Source of the DNA: JAGNZR01 sp051648365
Lineage (GTDB): Bacteria > Fusobacteriota > Fusobacteriia > Fusobacteriales > Fusobacteriaceae
Direction: 5' to 3'
Assembly (NCBI GenBank): GCA_051648365.1
Contig: JBOFEZ010000086.1
Location: forward strand, 1-28,954
DNA length: 28,954 nucleotides
The translations under genes were made by a program, and so were the position numbers. Shown in pieces: positions 8,413-17,045 of this stretch (within the stretch, counting starts at the first letter, position 1; every line of letters begins with the position of its first letter). The notes beneath the pieces were generated by a model, which was not told the DNA's origin, did no database searches, and saw nothing but the letters and a program-made list of their open reading frames with translations.

Positions 8413-9134
8413 AAAAAGAAAAAAGCAATATCTGTATGGAGGCAGCCATAAATTTAAGAGTAAACGGAAAACATATGGTAACTTTTATGTGTACTCCCAT
8501 GGATCTAGATATTTTATCTCTAGGATATCTCGCTTCTAAAGGACTTATAAAGGATATATCAGAGGTGAAAAGTATCAAGCATTCTCCTCTTTTAGGAGTT
8601 GATGTTTTTTTGAACAAAGACCTTCAGCTAGAAGATGGATTTATTCCTAAACTTATTCTCAGTGGATGTGGAACAGGAATGGGATTTGACTTGGAACTCA
8701 TAAAAAAATCTGCTCTAAATTTTAGAGGAGAGATATCCCTGGAAAAATTAAAAAAAAATTTCATACTTATGCTGGAGAAAGCTCTTATGTATAAAACTAT
8801 GGGTGGTATGCACTGTGCTGGACTTTATCTAAAAAATGGTGAAGAGATAATAACCAAAGAGGATATAGGAAGACATAATGCAGTGGACAAAGTTATTGGT
8901 GAAGGTCTGAAAAAAGGTTGGGATCTGTCCCGAAGTGTTCTTATGGTAACTGGGAGAATCTCTTCAGATATGGTTTTTAAATCTGCGGGAAACAGAGTTC
9001 CTGTTATAGCCTCAAGGAGTATAACCAGCGACCTGGCTCTCTCTCTTGGAGAAGAATTGGGTCTCACAATTATCGGAAGAGCTACCTATGAGGAGCCTAT
9101 AATTTATAGTGGAATTGAAAAAATAAGGAAATAA
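8409..9134 (+). CDS. fdhD: Formate dehydrogenase accessory sulfurtransferase FdhD
   Basis: FdhD carries sulfur from a cysteine desulfurase to the bis-MGD cofactor, giving the sulfido ligand needed by formate dehydrogenase. 241 aa with the family motifs GGMHCAGLY and EDIGRHNAVDKVIGEG, and a C-terminal TGRISSDMVFKSAGNRVPVIASRS segment. The active loop is SGCGTGMG with only Cys87, whereas E. coli FdhD has two loop cysteines (CxxC type). It starts within the stop of the MOSC gene (ATGA). The co-encoded target is FdhA at 1202-3874. Confidence 0.94.
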   Translation: MKKEKSNICMEAAINLRVNGKHMVTFMCTPMDLDILSLGYLASKGLIKDISEVKSIKHSPLLGVDVFLNKDLQLEDGFIPKLILSGCGTGMGFDLELIKKSALNFRGEISLEKLKKNFILMLEKALMYKTMGGMHCAGLYLKNGEEIITKEDIGRHNAVDKVIGEGLKKGWDLSRSVLMVTGRISSDMVFKSAGNRVPVIASRSITSDLALSLGEELGLTIIGRATYEEPIIYSGIEKIRK

Positions 9135-9149
9135 CGGTGAGAATCTGGT

Positions 9150-10118
9150 ATGAAAAATTTCAGAAAAATGGTCAATTATGTCAGGATATCTGTTACAGAT
9201 AATTGTAATCTTAGATGTCAGTATTGTGTAGAAGAAGATGAAAAATGTGGAAAAAACAAGGATCAGCTTTCACCAGATGATATTAAAGTTCTAGTGCAAG
9301 CTTTTGCACTTATGGGAGTAAAAAAAATTCGTCTAACTGGAGGAGAACCCACTATAAGAACCGATATAGAGGAGATTATAGAAAAAATATCTTCTGTGGA
9401 AGATATAGAATCAATAGCCCTTACTACCAACGGATTAAAACTTTCAGACAGAATTGAAAATTTTTATAAAAAGGGAGTAAGAGGAATCAATATAAGCCTA
9501 GACACTCTCAACCCAGAAAAATATAGAGATATAACTAGAGGGGGCGAACTTCATAAGGTAATAGATCTTCTGGAAAAAGCCTCTCAGATAGAGGGGCTGA
9601 AAATCAAAATCAATGCTGTTCTGATGAAGGGGATAAATGAGGATGAGATTCCAGAACTGGCAGGTTTGGCCGAAAAATATGGTGCAGATGTAAGGTTTAT
9701 AGAGCTTATGCCCATAGGTGCAGGTAAAGGATTCACAGCGGTTTTAAAAGAGGAAATATTAGAAAAGCTTTCTATGGATAGTTCAAATTTGATGAAAAAA
9801 AATAGTGTTTTAGATGGTCCGGCAAAATATTTTTATCAGAGTTCTTCTGGAGGAAGAGTAGGTTATATATCTTCAGTATCCCAGGAATTTTGTAGTAGCT
9901 GTAATAGAATAAGAGTAACTTCTACAGGATTCTTAAAACTCTGTCTGCATCTCAATAAGGGTATCCTCTTAAAACCTTATCTGGAAAAGGGATATGATGC
10001 CCATCAGCTTAAAGAGGTTATAGAAGAAGCTCTCAAAGATAAAAAAGGCGCTACCATGGGAAGAAAAATAAAAAAAGAAGAAGCAGAAACCTTGAAAATG
10101 TATGAAATTGGAGGCTAG
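9150..10118 (+). CDS. moaA: GTP 3',8-cyclase MoaA (radical SAM)
   Basis: First step of molybdopterin synthesis, cyclising GTP. 322 aa. The N-terminal radical-SAM cluster motif CNLRCQYC uses Cys19, 23 and 26. SAM-binding GGEP is at 64-67. The C-terminal substrate-binding cluster uses Cys248, Cys251 and Cys265 in FCSSCNRIRVTSTGFLKLC. The protein ends in Gly-Gly, as in functional MoaA proteins where this tail is needed for catalysis. It follows fdhD by 15 bp. The SD is weak (GGTGAG). Confidence 0.96.
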   Translation: MKNFRKMVNYVRISVTDNCNLRCQYCVEEDEKCGKNKDQLSPDDIKVLVQAFALMGVKKIRLTGGEPTIRTDIEEIIEKISSVEDIESIALTTNGLKLSDRIENFYKKGVRGINISLDTLNPEKYRDITRGGELHKVIDLLEKASQIEGLKIKINAVLMKGINEDEIPELAGLAEKYGADVRFIELMPIGAGKGFTAVLKEEILEKLSMDSSNLMKKNSVLDGPAKYFYQSSSGGRVGYISSVSQEFCSSCNRIRVTSTGFLKLCLHLNKGILLKPYLEKGYDAHQLKEVIEEALKDKKGATMGRKIKKEEAETLKMYEIGG

Positions 10119-10122
10119 AAAC

Positions 10123-11325
10123 ATGAATTTTTTCAAAACTGTTAGTTTGGAAGAGGCTAAAAATATATTGAAAGATGAAAGAGAGAGAATAAAAGGAGAA
10201 GAAAATATACATCTTATGAACTCTCTGGACAGAATTTTAAGCGAAGATATATACTCTCCTATGGATCTTCCAACATATAATCGTTCTACGGTGGATGGTT
10301 ATGGAGTAGTTGCGGAAGATTGTCAGCTGGCGAGTGAAACATTTCCTACACTTCTTCACAAAAGTGGAGAGATAGGAATGGGGGAGATAAGTAATACCAT
10401 TTTAAAAAATGGAGAAACTATATATATTCCTACTGGGGCCATGGTACCAGAGGGCTGTGACGGAGTTGTTATGGTAGAATATTGTGATACTCTGGGAGAT
10501 GAGATACTTATAAACCGTGGAGTTTCTAAATTTGAAAATGTGATAAAAAAAGGAGATGAGATACAGAAGGGTGAGCTTCTTATAGAAAAAAATACTACAA
10601 TTACTCCCTATCATGTAGCTCTTCTAGCTGCAGTTGGAAAAGAAAAAGTCAATGTTTTAAAAAAAATAAAGAGTGTAGTTATATCCACGGGGGACGAAAT
10701 AATATCCCTTGGAGAAAAAATCACTCCTGGAAAAGTATACGATATAAATAGCTATAGCATAGAATCTTATCTCAAAAAAAATGATATGGAGATTATCAGT
10801 AATACTCTCGTGAAAGACGACAGACAAAAATTAAAGGAAACATTGATTGAGGGAATAGAAAAGGGAGCTGTTATATTTATCTCTGGAGGTAGTTCCGTAG
10901 GGATAAGGGATTTTACTGTAGATGTTATAAAAGAAATTGGAGGAGAGGTTCTTGTTCATGGTATAGAGATAAAGCCTGGAAAACCAACTATTATAGCTAG
11001 ATGTGGTAATTCTCTGGTAATAGGTCTTCCTGGTCATCCTCAGTCAGCACTCAACGTTTTAAGAGTAATTACAGAGGAACTTACTCTGCAAAAAAAACCT
11101 GTAACATATGGAAAACTTCTAGAAAATATCTCTGGAGAAGCAGGGAAAACACTGTTTGTAAATGTGAATCTAATAGAAAATGAGAATGAAATTTTGGTGA
11201 AACCTCTTCTGAGTAAATCCAGTATGATAAGACCACTGGTTAAGTCCCAGGGATATATTATAATTCCAAACTCAAAAGAGGGTCTGTATAAAGATGAAAA
11301 GGTTAAGGTGATTTTGAATGGATAG
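10123..11325 (+). CDS. moeA: Molybdopterin molybdenumtransferase MoeA
   Basis: Inserts molybdate or tungstate into adenylylated molybdopterin. 400 aa, normal for MoeA. Motifs: NRSTVDGYGV near residue 53, PTGAMVPEGCDGVVMVE near 103, STGDEI near 190, SGGSSVGIRDF near 254, IKPGKPT and GLPGHPQSAL. Start: an in-frame ATG at 10102 overlaps moaA, but ATG 10123 has TTGGAGG at correct distance. It is followed by an overlapping second moeA-like gene, so the window has two MoeA paralogues; in other organisms such pairs have been proposed to divide Mo and W, which is possible but untested here. Confidence 0.93.
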   Translation: MNFFKTVSLEEAKNILKDERERIKGEENIHLMNSLDRILSEDIYSPMDLPTYNRSTVDGYGVVAEDCQLASETFPTLLHKSGEIGMGEISNTILKNGETIYIPTGAMVPEGCDGVVMVEYCDTLGDEILINRGVSKFENVIKKGDEIQKGELLIEKNTTITPYHVALLAAVGKEKVNVLKKIKSVVISTGDEIISLGEKITPGKVYDINSYSIESYLKKNDMEIISNTLVKDDRQKLKETLIEGIEKGAVIFISGGSSVGIRDFTVDVIKEIGGEVLVHGIEIKPGKPTIIARCGNSLVIGLPGHPQSALNVLRVITEELTLQKKPVTYGKLLENISGEAGKTLFVNVNLIENENEILVKPLLSKSSMIRPLVKSQGYIIIPNSKEGLYKDEKVKVILNG

Positions 11326-13207
11326 AAATAGATATATAGATAATATGCCTTTGGAAAAAGCTAGAGATATTTTTTTTGAAAATATTGACCTAGAGAGAAA
11401 AAAAGAAAATATTTCAACTTTAGATAGTCTGGGAAGAGTTACGGCCCAGTCTATTTTTGCAAAAAGATCTTCTCCAGATTATTGTGCCAGTGCCATGGAC
11501 GGAATACTTGTTTTTGCAGAAAAAGTCCAGGATGCCAATGAAGTGAATCCAGTATATCTAGAGGAAGAAATTGATTTTATCTATGTAAATACGGGAAATC
11601 AGATTGATTACTTGCTGGGGAATGCTGTTATTATGATAGAAGATGTCATTGAGCAAGAAAAAGGCAAAGTGAAAATCTACAAAAATGTAAAACCCTTTGA
11701 GAACATAAGGCCTATGGGAGAGGATATAATAATAGGAGAAATGATACTCAAGGAAAACCATTTAATAAGACCGGAGGATATCGGGGCTCTTATCAGCGGA
11801 GGAATAACAGAATTGGGGGTTATAAAAAGACCCACGGTAGCTATTATACCAACTGGAGATGAAGTAATAGATATTTTTAAGGAGGAATACAAACCTGGAA
11901 GTGTTGTGGATTCAAATTCATATATGTTCAGTGCACTGATAAAAAGTTGGGGAGGAGAACCTCACATTCTTCCGAGAGTGAAGGATGAAAAAGATGCGCT
12001 AAAAAGAAATCTAGAGGAAGCTATTGAGAAATATGATATTATTATCATAGGAGCTGGATCCTCAGCAGGAGGAAAAGATTTTTCTCGTTGGGTTGTAGAA
12101 GAGGTAGGGGAGCTGTTGGTTCACGGAATAGATATAAAACCTGGAAAGCCAACAATTTTGGGACACTACAGAAAAAAACCAATTTTAGGAATACCGGGCT
12201 ATCCTGTTTCTAGCTATATTGCAGTAGATAATTTTTTGAAGCCTCTTCTAGAAATGCTGACAGGTACAGAAAGGGAAGAGATCTATATAGAAGCAACTCT
12301 TTCAAAAAGTCTAGTTTCTTCTCTTAAACATAGGGAATTTGTAAGAGTAGTGATATCCAAAATTAGAGATGAGTTCATAGCCACTCCTTTATCAAGAGGT
12401 GCAGGAATGACAATGAGTTTGGCTAAAGCTGACGGAATTTTGATGATAGATAAAAATAGTGAAGGAATCTCTGGAGGTACGAGGGTAAAAGTAAAACTTT
12501 TAAAACCTCTTCGTGAGATAGAGGATTACCTCATATCCATAGGTAGTCATGACATAATAATGGATCTTATAGGAGATAAAATAAAGCTTGTATCAACTCA
12601 TGTGGGAAGTTTTGGAGGGATACTGAGTATAAAAAGTAGAAAAACACATATCGCTCCAATCCATATTTTAGATGAAAAAAGTGGTGAGTATAATATTCAT
12701 ATACTGAAAAAATATTTTCCAGAGGGAGACGTGGCTCTGCTGAAGGGAATAAAAAGAGTTCAGGGAATATTACTTGAAAAAGGTAATCCTTTGGATATAA
12801 GGGGAATAAGAGATATTCTGAGAGGGGATATAAAATTTGTCAACCGTCAAAGGGGATCGGGTACGAGAGTACTTTTAGATTATCTTCTGCTACAGGAAGA
12901 GATAGATTCAAAGAAAATTCAAGGATATCAGCAGGAGAGAGCTACCCATCTAGAAGTAGGAATGGCTATAAAATCTGGAATAGCTAATATGGGACTAGGA
13001 ATAGAAGAAACCGCAAATATCCTAGATCTTAATTTCATACCTCTCAAGGATGAGGAGTATGATTTTTTGGTACTGAAAGATAACTTGGAAGAAGATAAGA
13101 TAAAGGATTTTATCGAGTTTCTAAAATCTCAATATTTTCAGGAAGAGATAGAGAAAATGTCTGGATACAAACTAAGTGATGGAGGAAAAATAATATGTTT
13201 AAAATAA
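11318..13207 (+). CDS. MoeA-like protein fused to C-terminal periplasmic-binding-protein-like domain
   Basis: 629 aa. Residues 1 to about 400 form a complete MoeA fold with ASAMDGI near 57, PTGDEVID near 187, GAGSSAGGKDFSRW near 247, IKPGKPT and GIPGYPVSSY. Residues from about 405 to the end resemble the cytosolic PBP-like domain found C-terminal to MoeA in many archaea and anaerobes, with GSHDIIMDLIG, FVNRQRGSGTRVLLD and the GIANMGLGIEE segment; this fold is related to ModA/TupA binding proteins. No signal peptide, so it acts in the cytoplasm. It overlaps moeA by 8 bp and tupA by 13 bp. A metal (tungstate)-sensing or metal-channelling MoeA is a reasonable idea but is inference. Confidence 0.9.
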   Translation: MDRNRYIDNMPLEKARDIFFENIDLERKKENISTLDSLGRVTAQSIFAKRSSPDYCASAMDGILVFAEKVQDANEVNPVYLEEEIDFIYVNTGNQIDYLLGNAVIMIEDVIEQEKGKVKIYKNVKPFENIRPMGEDIIIGEMILKENHLIRPEDIGALISGGITELGVIKRPTVAIIPTGDEVIDIFKEEYKPGSVVDSNSYMFSALIKSWGGEPHILPRVKDEKDALKRNLEEAIEKYDIIIIGAGSSAGGKDFSRWVVEEVGELLVHGIDIKPGKPTILGHYRKKPILGIPGYPVSSYIAVDNFLKPLLEMLTGTEREEIYIEATLSKSLVSSLKHREFVRVVISKIRDEFIATPLSRGAGMTMSLAKADGILMIDKNSEGISGGTRVKVKLLKPLREIEDYLISIGSHDIIMDLIGDKIKLVSTHVGSFGGILSIKSRKTHIAPIHILDEKSGEYNIHILKKYFPEGDVALLKGIKRVQGILLEKGNPLDIRGIRDILRGDIKFVNRQRGSGTRVLLDYLLLQEEIDSKKIQGYQQERATHLEVGMAIKSGIANMGLGIEETANILDLNFIPLKDEEYDFLVLKDNLEEDKIKDFIEFLKSQYFQEEIEKMSGYKLSDGGKIICLK

Positions 13208-13998
13208 AAAATAAGAATCCATACAGGCAGTTATTGATAGGTTTGATTTTTAGTTTTACAGCTTATTCTCAGGATATTCTCATGGGGACAACGACATCTT
13301 TGGATGACACTGGATTTTTAAACGAAATGGCTCAGAAACTAAAAGCTGAAAAAAATATAAATGTGCAATGGGTAGCTAAAGGTACTGGAGAAGCTCTAGA
13401 GCTTGGAAAAAGAGGAGATGTGGATCTACTTTTTATCCACGATCCAGTAAGAGAAGAAAAATTTATACAGGATGGATATGGAAAAAAACGTCATCCTATC
13501 ATGTATAACCACTTTGTACTGGTTACCTCAAAGGATTTTAACTTAGAAAACTTCCCTAAAAATATTAGAGAGATACTTTCTAAAATTCAGAGGGAGAATA
13601 TCCCATTTTTTTCCAGAGGAGATAGCTCAGGTACTCACAGTAAAGAGCTTGGACTTTGGAAAGAGATAGGAGTAGAGCCGAAGTTTAAAAATTATAGGGA
13701 GATAGGCCAGGGAATGGCCAAAACACTTCATATAACATCGGAAATGGACGGAATAACTCTTTCGGATAACGGAACATTTTACTCTTTAGAGAAATCTTTC
13801 CATTTAAAAGAGATTCCCATGAGGGAGGACGACTCCTTAAAAAATATATATTCTTTAGTTGAACTTTCTCAAGAGGAAGAATCAAAAAAAGAGAGTATAA
13901 AAATAATAATAGAGTTTTTAGAATCACCTCAGGGAAAAAAGATGATTCAAGATTATGGAAAAGAAAAGTTTGGAAAACCACTTTTTAATAATATGTAA
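13195..13998 (+). CDS. tupA: Tungstate ABC transporter substrate-binding protein
   Basis: Secreted binding protein that captures tungstate for TupBC. 267 aa. A signal peptide covers about residues 1-25 (basic start, then LLIGLIFSFTAYS), with likely cleavage before QD; there is no lipobox Cys. The mature protein opens with GTTTSLDDTG, where the TTTS motif is characteristic of TupA rather than ModA, and continues with KGTGEALELGKRGDVDLLFIHDP and FFSRGDSSGTHSKELGLW, both typical of TupA. It overlaps the preceding MoeA/PBP gene. The permease and ATPase are encoded at 5929-7159 on the other strand. Confidence 0.92.
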   Translation: MFKIKNKNPYRQLLIGLIFSFTAYSQDILMGTTTSLDDTGFLNEMAQKLKAEKNINVQWVAKGTGEALELGKRGDVDLLFIHDPVREEKFIQDGYGKKRHPIMYNHFVLVTSKDFNLENFPKNIREILSKIQRENIPFFSRGDSSGTHSKELGLWKEIGVEPKFKNYREIGQGMAKTLHITSEMDGITLSDNGTFYSLEKSFHLKEIPMREDDSLKNIYSLVELSQEEESKKESIKIIIEFLESPQGKKMIQDYGKEKFGKPLFNNM

Positions 13999-14025
13999 AA
14001 AAATTTCAAATAAAAAGGGAGAGAT

Positions 14026-16014
14026 ATGGAGGAATTTATACAGGGTTGTTCTTTGGATTGCTATGATCTTTGCAAAATGAAAGTTTTTAAAGAAAATGGA
14101 AAAGTAGTAAAAATAACAGGGAGTAAGGAAAACAGTTTTACCAATGGTTTTATATGCATAAAGGGAATAAAACACATTGAGAGACTCTATTCGCCCAACC
14201 GTATAAAAAATCCCATGCTAAAAAAAAATGGAGTTTTTCAGGAGATAAGTTTCCAGGAGGCACTGGAAGTTATAAAGGAAAAACTCCTAACCTACCGTGA
14301 AAAATTTGGAACTACAAGTGTAGTACACTATTCAGAGTCTGGATCAGGAGGATTTCTCAAGGGAATAGAAGATATATTTTTTAATTTTTACGGTGGGATA
14401 ACAACTTCTCTAGGAAGCACGTGCTGGGGAGCAGGAACTGCGGCACAGAACTATGATTTCGGAGATATGAGAACAAACTCTATAGATGACCTAAGAAATA
14501 GCAAAACTATTGTTTTCTGGGGAAGAAACCCCTACAATACATCTATTCATCTCTATCAGAAAGCCCTAGAAGCCAAGAAAAATGGTTCTGCCATTATTAC
14601 AATAGATCCAAGGAGGAACGAGACTTCTAAAATTGCAGATTGTCATATCTTGGTAAATCCTTCTGGAGACGGAGCTCTAGCCATGGCTATTACTAAAATA
14701 ATTTTGGAAAAGGGATGGGAGAATAGGGAGTTTATAGAAAGGAATATAGTAGGATTTGAAGAGTATGTGGAATACCTGAATACCCTGGATATCAATTATC
14801 TTCTGGAGGAATCAGGGGTAGAGTATGAAACCGCCCAGAATCTTGCAGAACTTTTCCAGAGGGGAGCCCTATCAGCTTTTATAGGTTACGGAATGCAGAA
14901 ATATTATAACGGTGGGAACTCTATAAGAGCCATAGATGCCCTCTTAAGTATAACAGGGAATGTGGGGGAAAAAGGTGCAGGGGCTTTTTATGCCAACAGG
15001 GTATACTCTTCTCTTCTGAACAGCGATCCCTATGGAAGTGAAAAATATGCAACCAGCGGAAGAAATTTCTGGGTGGCAGACTTTGTCGGCTTTATCAGAA
15101 AAATGAATTCTCCAGATTCAGAAGAGGTTCCTCTAAAGGCTATATTTCTAAGCAAGTGTAATCCCCTTAACCAATATCCTAATCTCAGCCAGTCTATAGA
15201 TTCTTTCAGAGAGATAGAATTTAAAGTTTGCATAGACCAATTTATGACGGATACTGCAAAAGAGTGTGATCTTTTCATTCCATGTTCAAATACCCTGGAA
15301 ACTGAGGATATAATCTACTCCTCTATGCATTGCCCAAATCTTATCTATAACGAAAAGGTGGTAGAGCCTGAAAATAAACTTATGGATGAGTTTTATTTCT
15401 TCCGTGAACTGGCAAAAATTATGGGGATGAAAGAGTATCCTCAAGTGGGTAAAAAAGAGTATCTGAACAGGGTGTTAGATCCACTGGATTTGGATGTGGA
15501 AAAACTTAAAAATATGGATTATATCCATCCGGTGCCTGAAATAGCATGGGAGGATAAAGTTTTTTCGACTCCTTCTGGTAAAATAGAGATATACAGCGAC
15601 AGTGCCCTAAGGGATGGTCAGTCACCTATGCCTGTCTATATTTCTGGAAGAAAAAGAGAAGAGTCAGAAATAGTGAAGTATCCCTACAGATTCCTTACTC
15701 CACACTATAAAAGTTCACTTTTCTCCCAACATTTTATGGATGTGGATGGAAGGTCTAAACTTTATGTTTCTTTGGAAACTTTGAAAGAATACAATTTTGA
15801 AGAGGGAGAAAGTGTAAAAATCTCATCAGATAAAGGGGAGATAATCTGTGACATATATCCTGATTCTACTCTCAGAGAGAAACTGGTTTATATGTATGTG
15901 GGTTGGAACCATAAGCATGGAAATCCTAATTTCCTCACCCAAAATGGATCTTCAGAGATGGGAGGACAGGTCACTTATAATGAGACCTTTATAAACATAT
16001 CAAAAATAAATTAA
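14026..16014 (+). CDS. Molybdopterin-dependent oxidoreductase of unknown substrate
   Basis: DMSO-reductase-superfamily (MopB) catalytic protein, 662 aa. An N-terminal 4Fe-4S motif uses Cys8, Cys12, Cys16 and Cys44. The central Mo/W-bisMGD domain has a GSTCWGAG segment (130-137) where Cys133 is the likely metal ligand. The cofactor-binding C-terminal domain runs from about residue 551 to the end. There is no Tat signal, so it should be cytoplasmic. No electron-transfer subunit or membrane anchor is next to it; it is the last gene of the cofactor operon, 27 bp after tupA, and followed by a terminator. It belongs to the stand-alone CxxxCxxxC anaerobic dehydrogenases; substrate cannot be named. 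Not a formate dehydrogenase, since the Sec/Cys-His-Gly active-site signature is absent. Confidence 0.85.
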   Translation: MEEFIQGCSLDCYDLCKMKVFKENGKVVKITGSKENSFTNGFICIKGIKHIERLYSPNRIKNPMLKKNGVFQEISFQEALEVIKEKLLTYREKFGTTSVVHYSESGSGGFLKGIEDIFFNFYGGITTSLGSTCWGAGTAAQNYDFGDMRTNSIDDLRNSKTIVFWGRNPYNTSIHLYQKALEAKKNGSAIITIDPRRNETSKIADCHILVNPSGDGALAMAITKIILEKGWENREFIERNIVGFEEYVEYLNTLDINYLLEESGVEYETAQNLAELFQRGALSAFIGYGMQKYYNGGNSIRAIDALLSITGNVGEKGAGAFYANRVYSSLLNSDPYGSEKYATSGRNFWVADFVGFIRKMNSPDSEEVPLKAIFLSKCNPLNQYPNLSQSIDSFREIEFKVCIDQFMTDTAKECDLFIPCSNTLETEDIIYSSMHCPNLIYNEKVVEPENKLMDEFYFFRELAKIMGMKEYPQVGKKEYLNRVLDPLDLDVEKLKNMDYIHPVPEIAWEDKVFSTPSGKIEIYSDSALRDGQSPMPVYISGRKREESEIVKYPYRFLTPHYKSSLFSQHFMDVDGRSKLYVSLETLKEYNFEEGESVKISSDKGEIICDIYPDSTLREKLVYMYVGWNHKHGNPNFLTQNGSSEMGGQVTYNETFINISKIN

Positions 16015-16044
16015 AAGGGAGTTCCACTTAGGAATTCCTTTTTT
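16015..16044 (+). terminator. Intrinsic terminator of the cofactor operon
   Basis: Immediately after the stop, AAGGGAGTTCC and GGAATTCCTT form a ~10-bp stem (one bulged G, one G-U) with loop ACTTA, followed by TTTTTT. Confidence 0.85.
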
Positions 16045-16063
16045 ATGTTATATTAAGGAAAAC

Positions 16064-16103
16064 AGTGGATATTTTCCACTATTTATAGTAATATAATATT
16101 ACT
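16064..16103 (+). promoter_or_regulatory. Promoter region of nfo with two palindromes
   Basis: AGTGGA-N5-TCCACT (16064-16080) is followed by AGTAATA-TAA-TATTACT (16087-16103). A perfect -10 hexamer TATAAT (16092-16097) sits in the centre of the second palindrome. No clear -35 is seen. The palindrome over the -10 could be an operator. Confidence 0.45.
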
Positions 16104-16143
16104 GTTATATACAGAAAAAAAGAGATAAAGAGGTCTGTTTGAT

Positions 16144-17004
16144 ATGGAAAAAAAGAAAATAAATAAATTTATAGGAGCCCACTGTTCGACAGTGGGAGGA
16201 GTTCAGAATGCTCCACTAAATGCAAATAAAATAGGAGCGAAAGCTTTTGCTATGTTTCTTAAGAACCAGAGACGTTGGGAAGCAAAACCCTATGGAGAAA
16301 AGGAGATAGGGGAGTTCAGAAAAAATATTCAGGAGCTCGGATATGACCCTAAATATATACTTCCCCACGACGGATACCTTATAAATCTAGGAAATGCTGA
16401 TCCTGAAAAGAGAGAGAAATCGCTTAATGCTTTTATAGATGAGATGGAGCGTGTGAAACAGCTGGGACTCCTATGCATAAATACCCATCCAGGAAGTCAT
16501 TTGGGAGAGATTTCAGAGGAGGAATCCTTAAAACTTGTGGCGGAATGTTTTAATCAAGCCATGAAAAAAGTTCCAGAAGTAAAAATTATAATTGAAAATA
16601 CAGCTGGACAGGGAACAAATCTAGGTTATACCTTCGGACAGATAGGAGATATAATAGCCCTAGTAGAGGACAAAGAGAGAATAGGTGTCTGCATTGATAC
16701 CTGCCATACTCTTACATCTGGATATGAATTGAAAGATGAGGGTGGATATCAAAAAACCATGGAAGAGTTCGAAGAAAAAATAGGTTTTCAGTATCTTGCT
16801 GCGGTTCATCTGAACGATTCTAAATTTGACACGGGTTCTAGAAAAGATAGACATGACAGTATAGGGAAAGGAGTTTTGGGAGAGAATTTTTTCAAAAGAT
16901 TTATGAATGATTCTCGTTTCGACAATATTCCAATTGTGTTGGAAACGATTGATGAGACGATATGGGAAGAAGAGATTAAATATCTTTACGGTCTCATTGA
17001 TTAA
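16144..17004 (+). CDS. nfo: Endonuclease IV (AP endonuclease)
   Basis: Cuts DNA 5' of abasic sites in base-excision repair; a zinc-dependent TIM-barrel enzyme. 286 aa, usual length. It starts GAHCSTVGGVQNAP and carries the family metal-ligand segments: INTHPGSHLG, IIENTAGQGTNLG, GVCIDTCHTLTSGYEL and HLNDSKFDTGSRKDRHDSIGKG. ATG 16144 is preceded by AAAGAGG at somewhat long spacing. It is separated from the upstream operon by a terminator and has its own probable promoter. Confidence 0.97.
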   Translation: MEKKKINKFIGAHCSTVGGVQNAPLNANKIGAKAFAMFLKNQRRWEAKPYGEKEIGEFRKNIQELGYDPKYILPHDGYLINLGNADPEKREKSLNAFIDEMERVKQLGLLCINTHPGSHLGEISEEESLKLVAECFNQAMKKVPEVKIIIENTAGQGTNLGYTFGQIGDIIALVEDKERIGVCIDTCHTLTSGYELKDEGGYQKTMEEFEEKIGFQYLAAVHLNDSKFDTGSRKDRHDSIGKGVLGENFFKRFMNDSRFDNIPIVLETIDETIWEEEIKYLYGLID

Positions 17005-17045
17005 AACTGAACACACAATAAATATACAAAATTGGAGGATTTATA

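Noticed and set aside
10402..10614. Minus-strand frame inside moeA
   Set aside because: It is a shadow of a well-supported gene; many similar antisense frames exist throughout the window.
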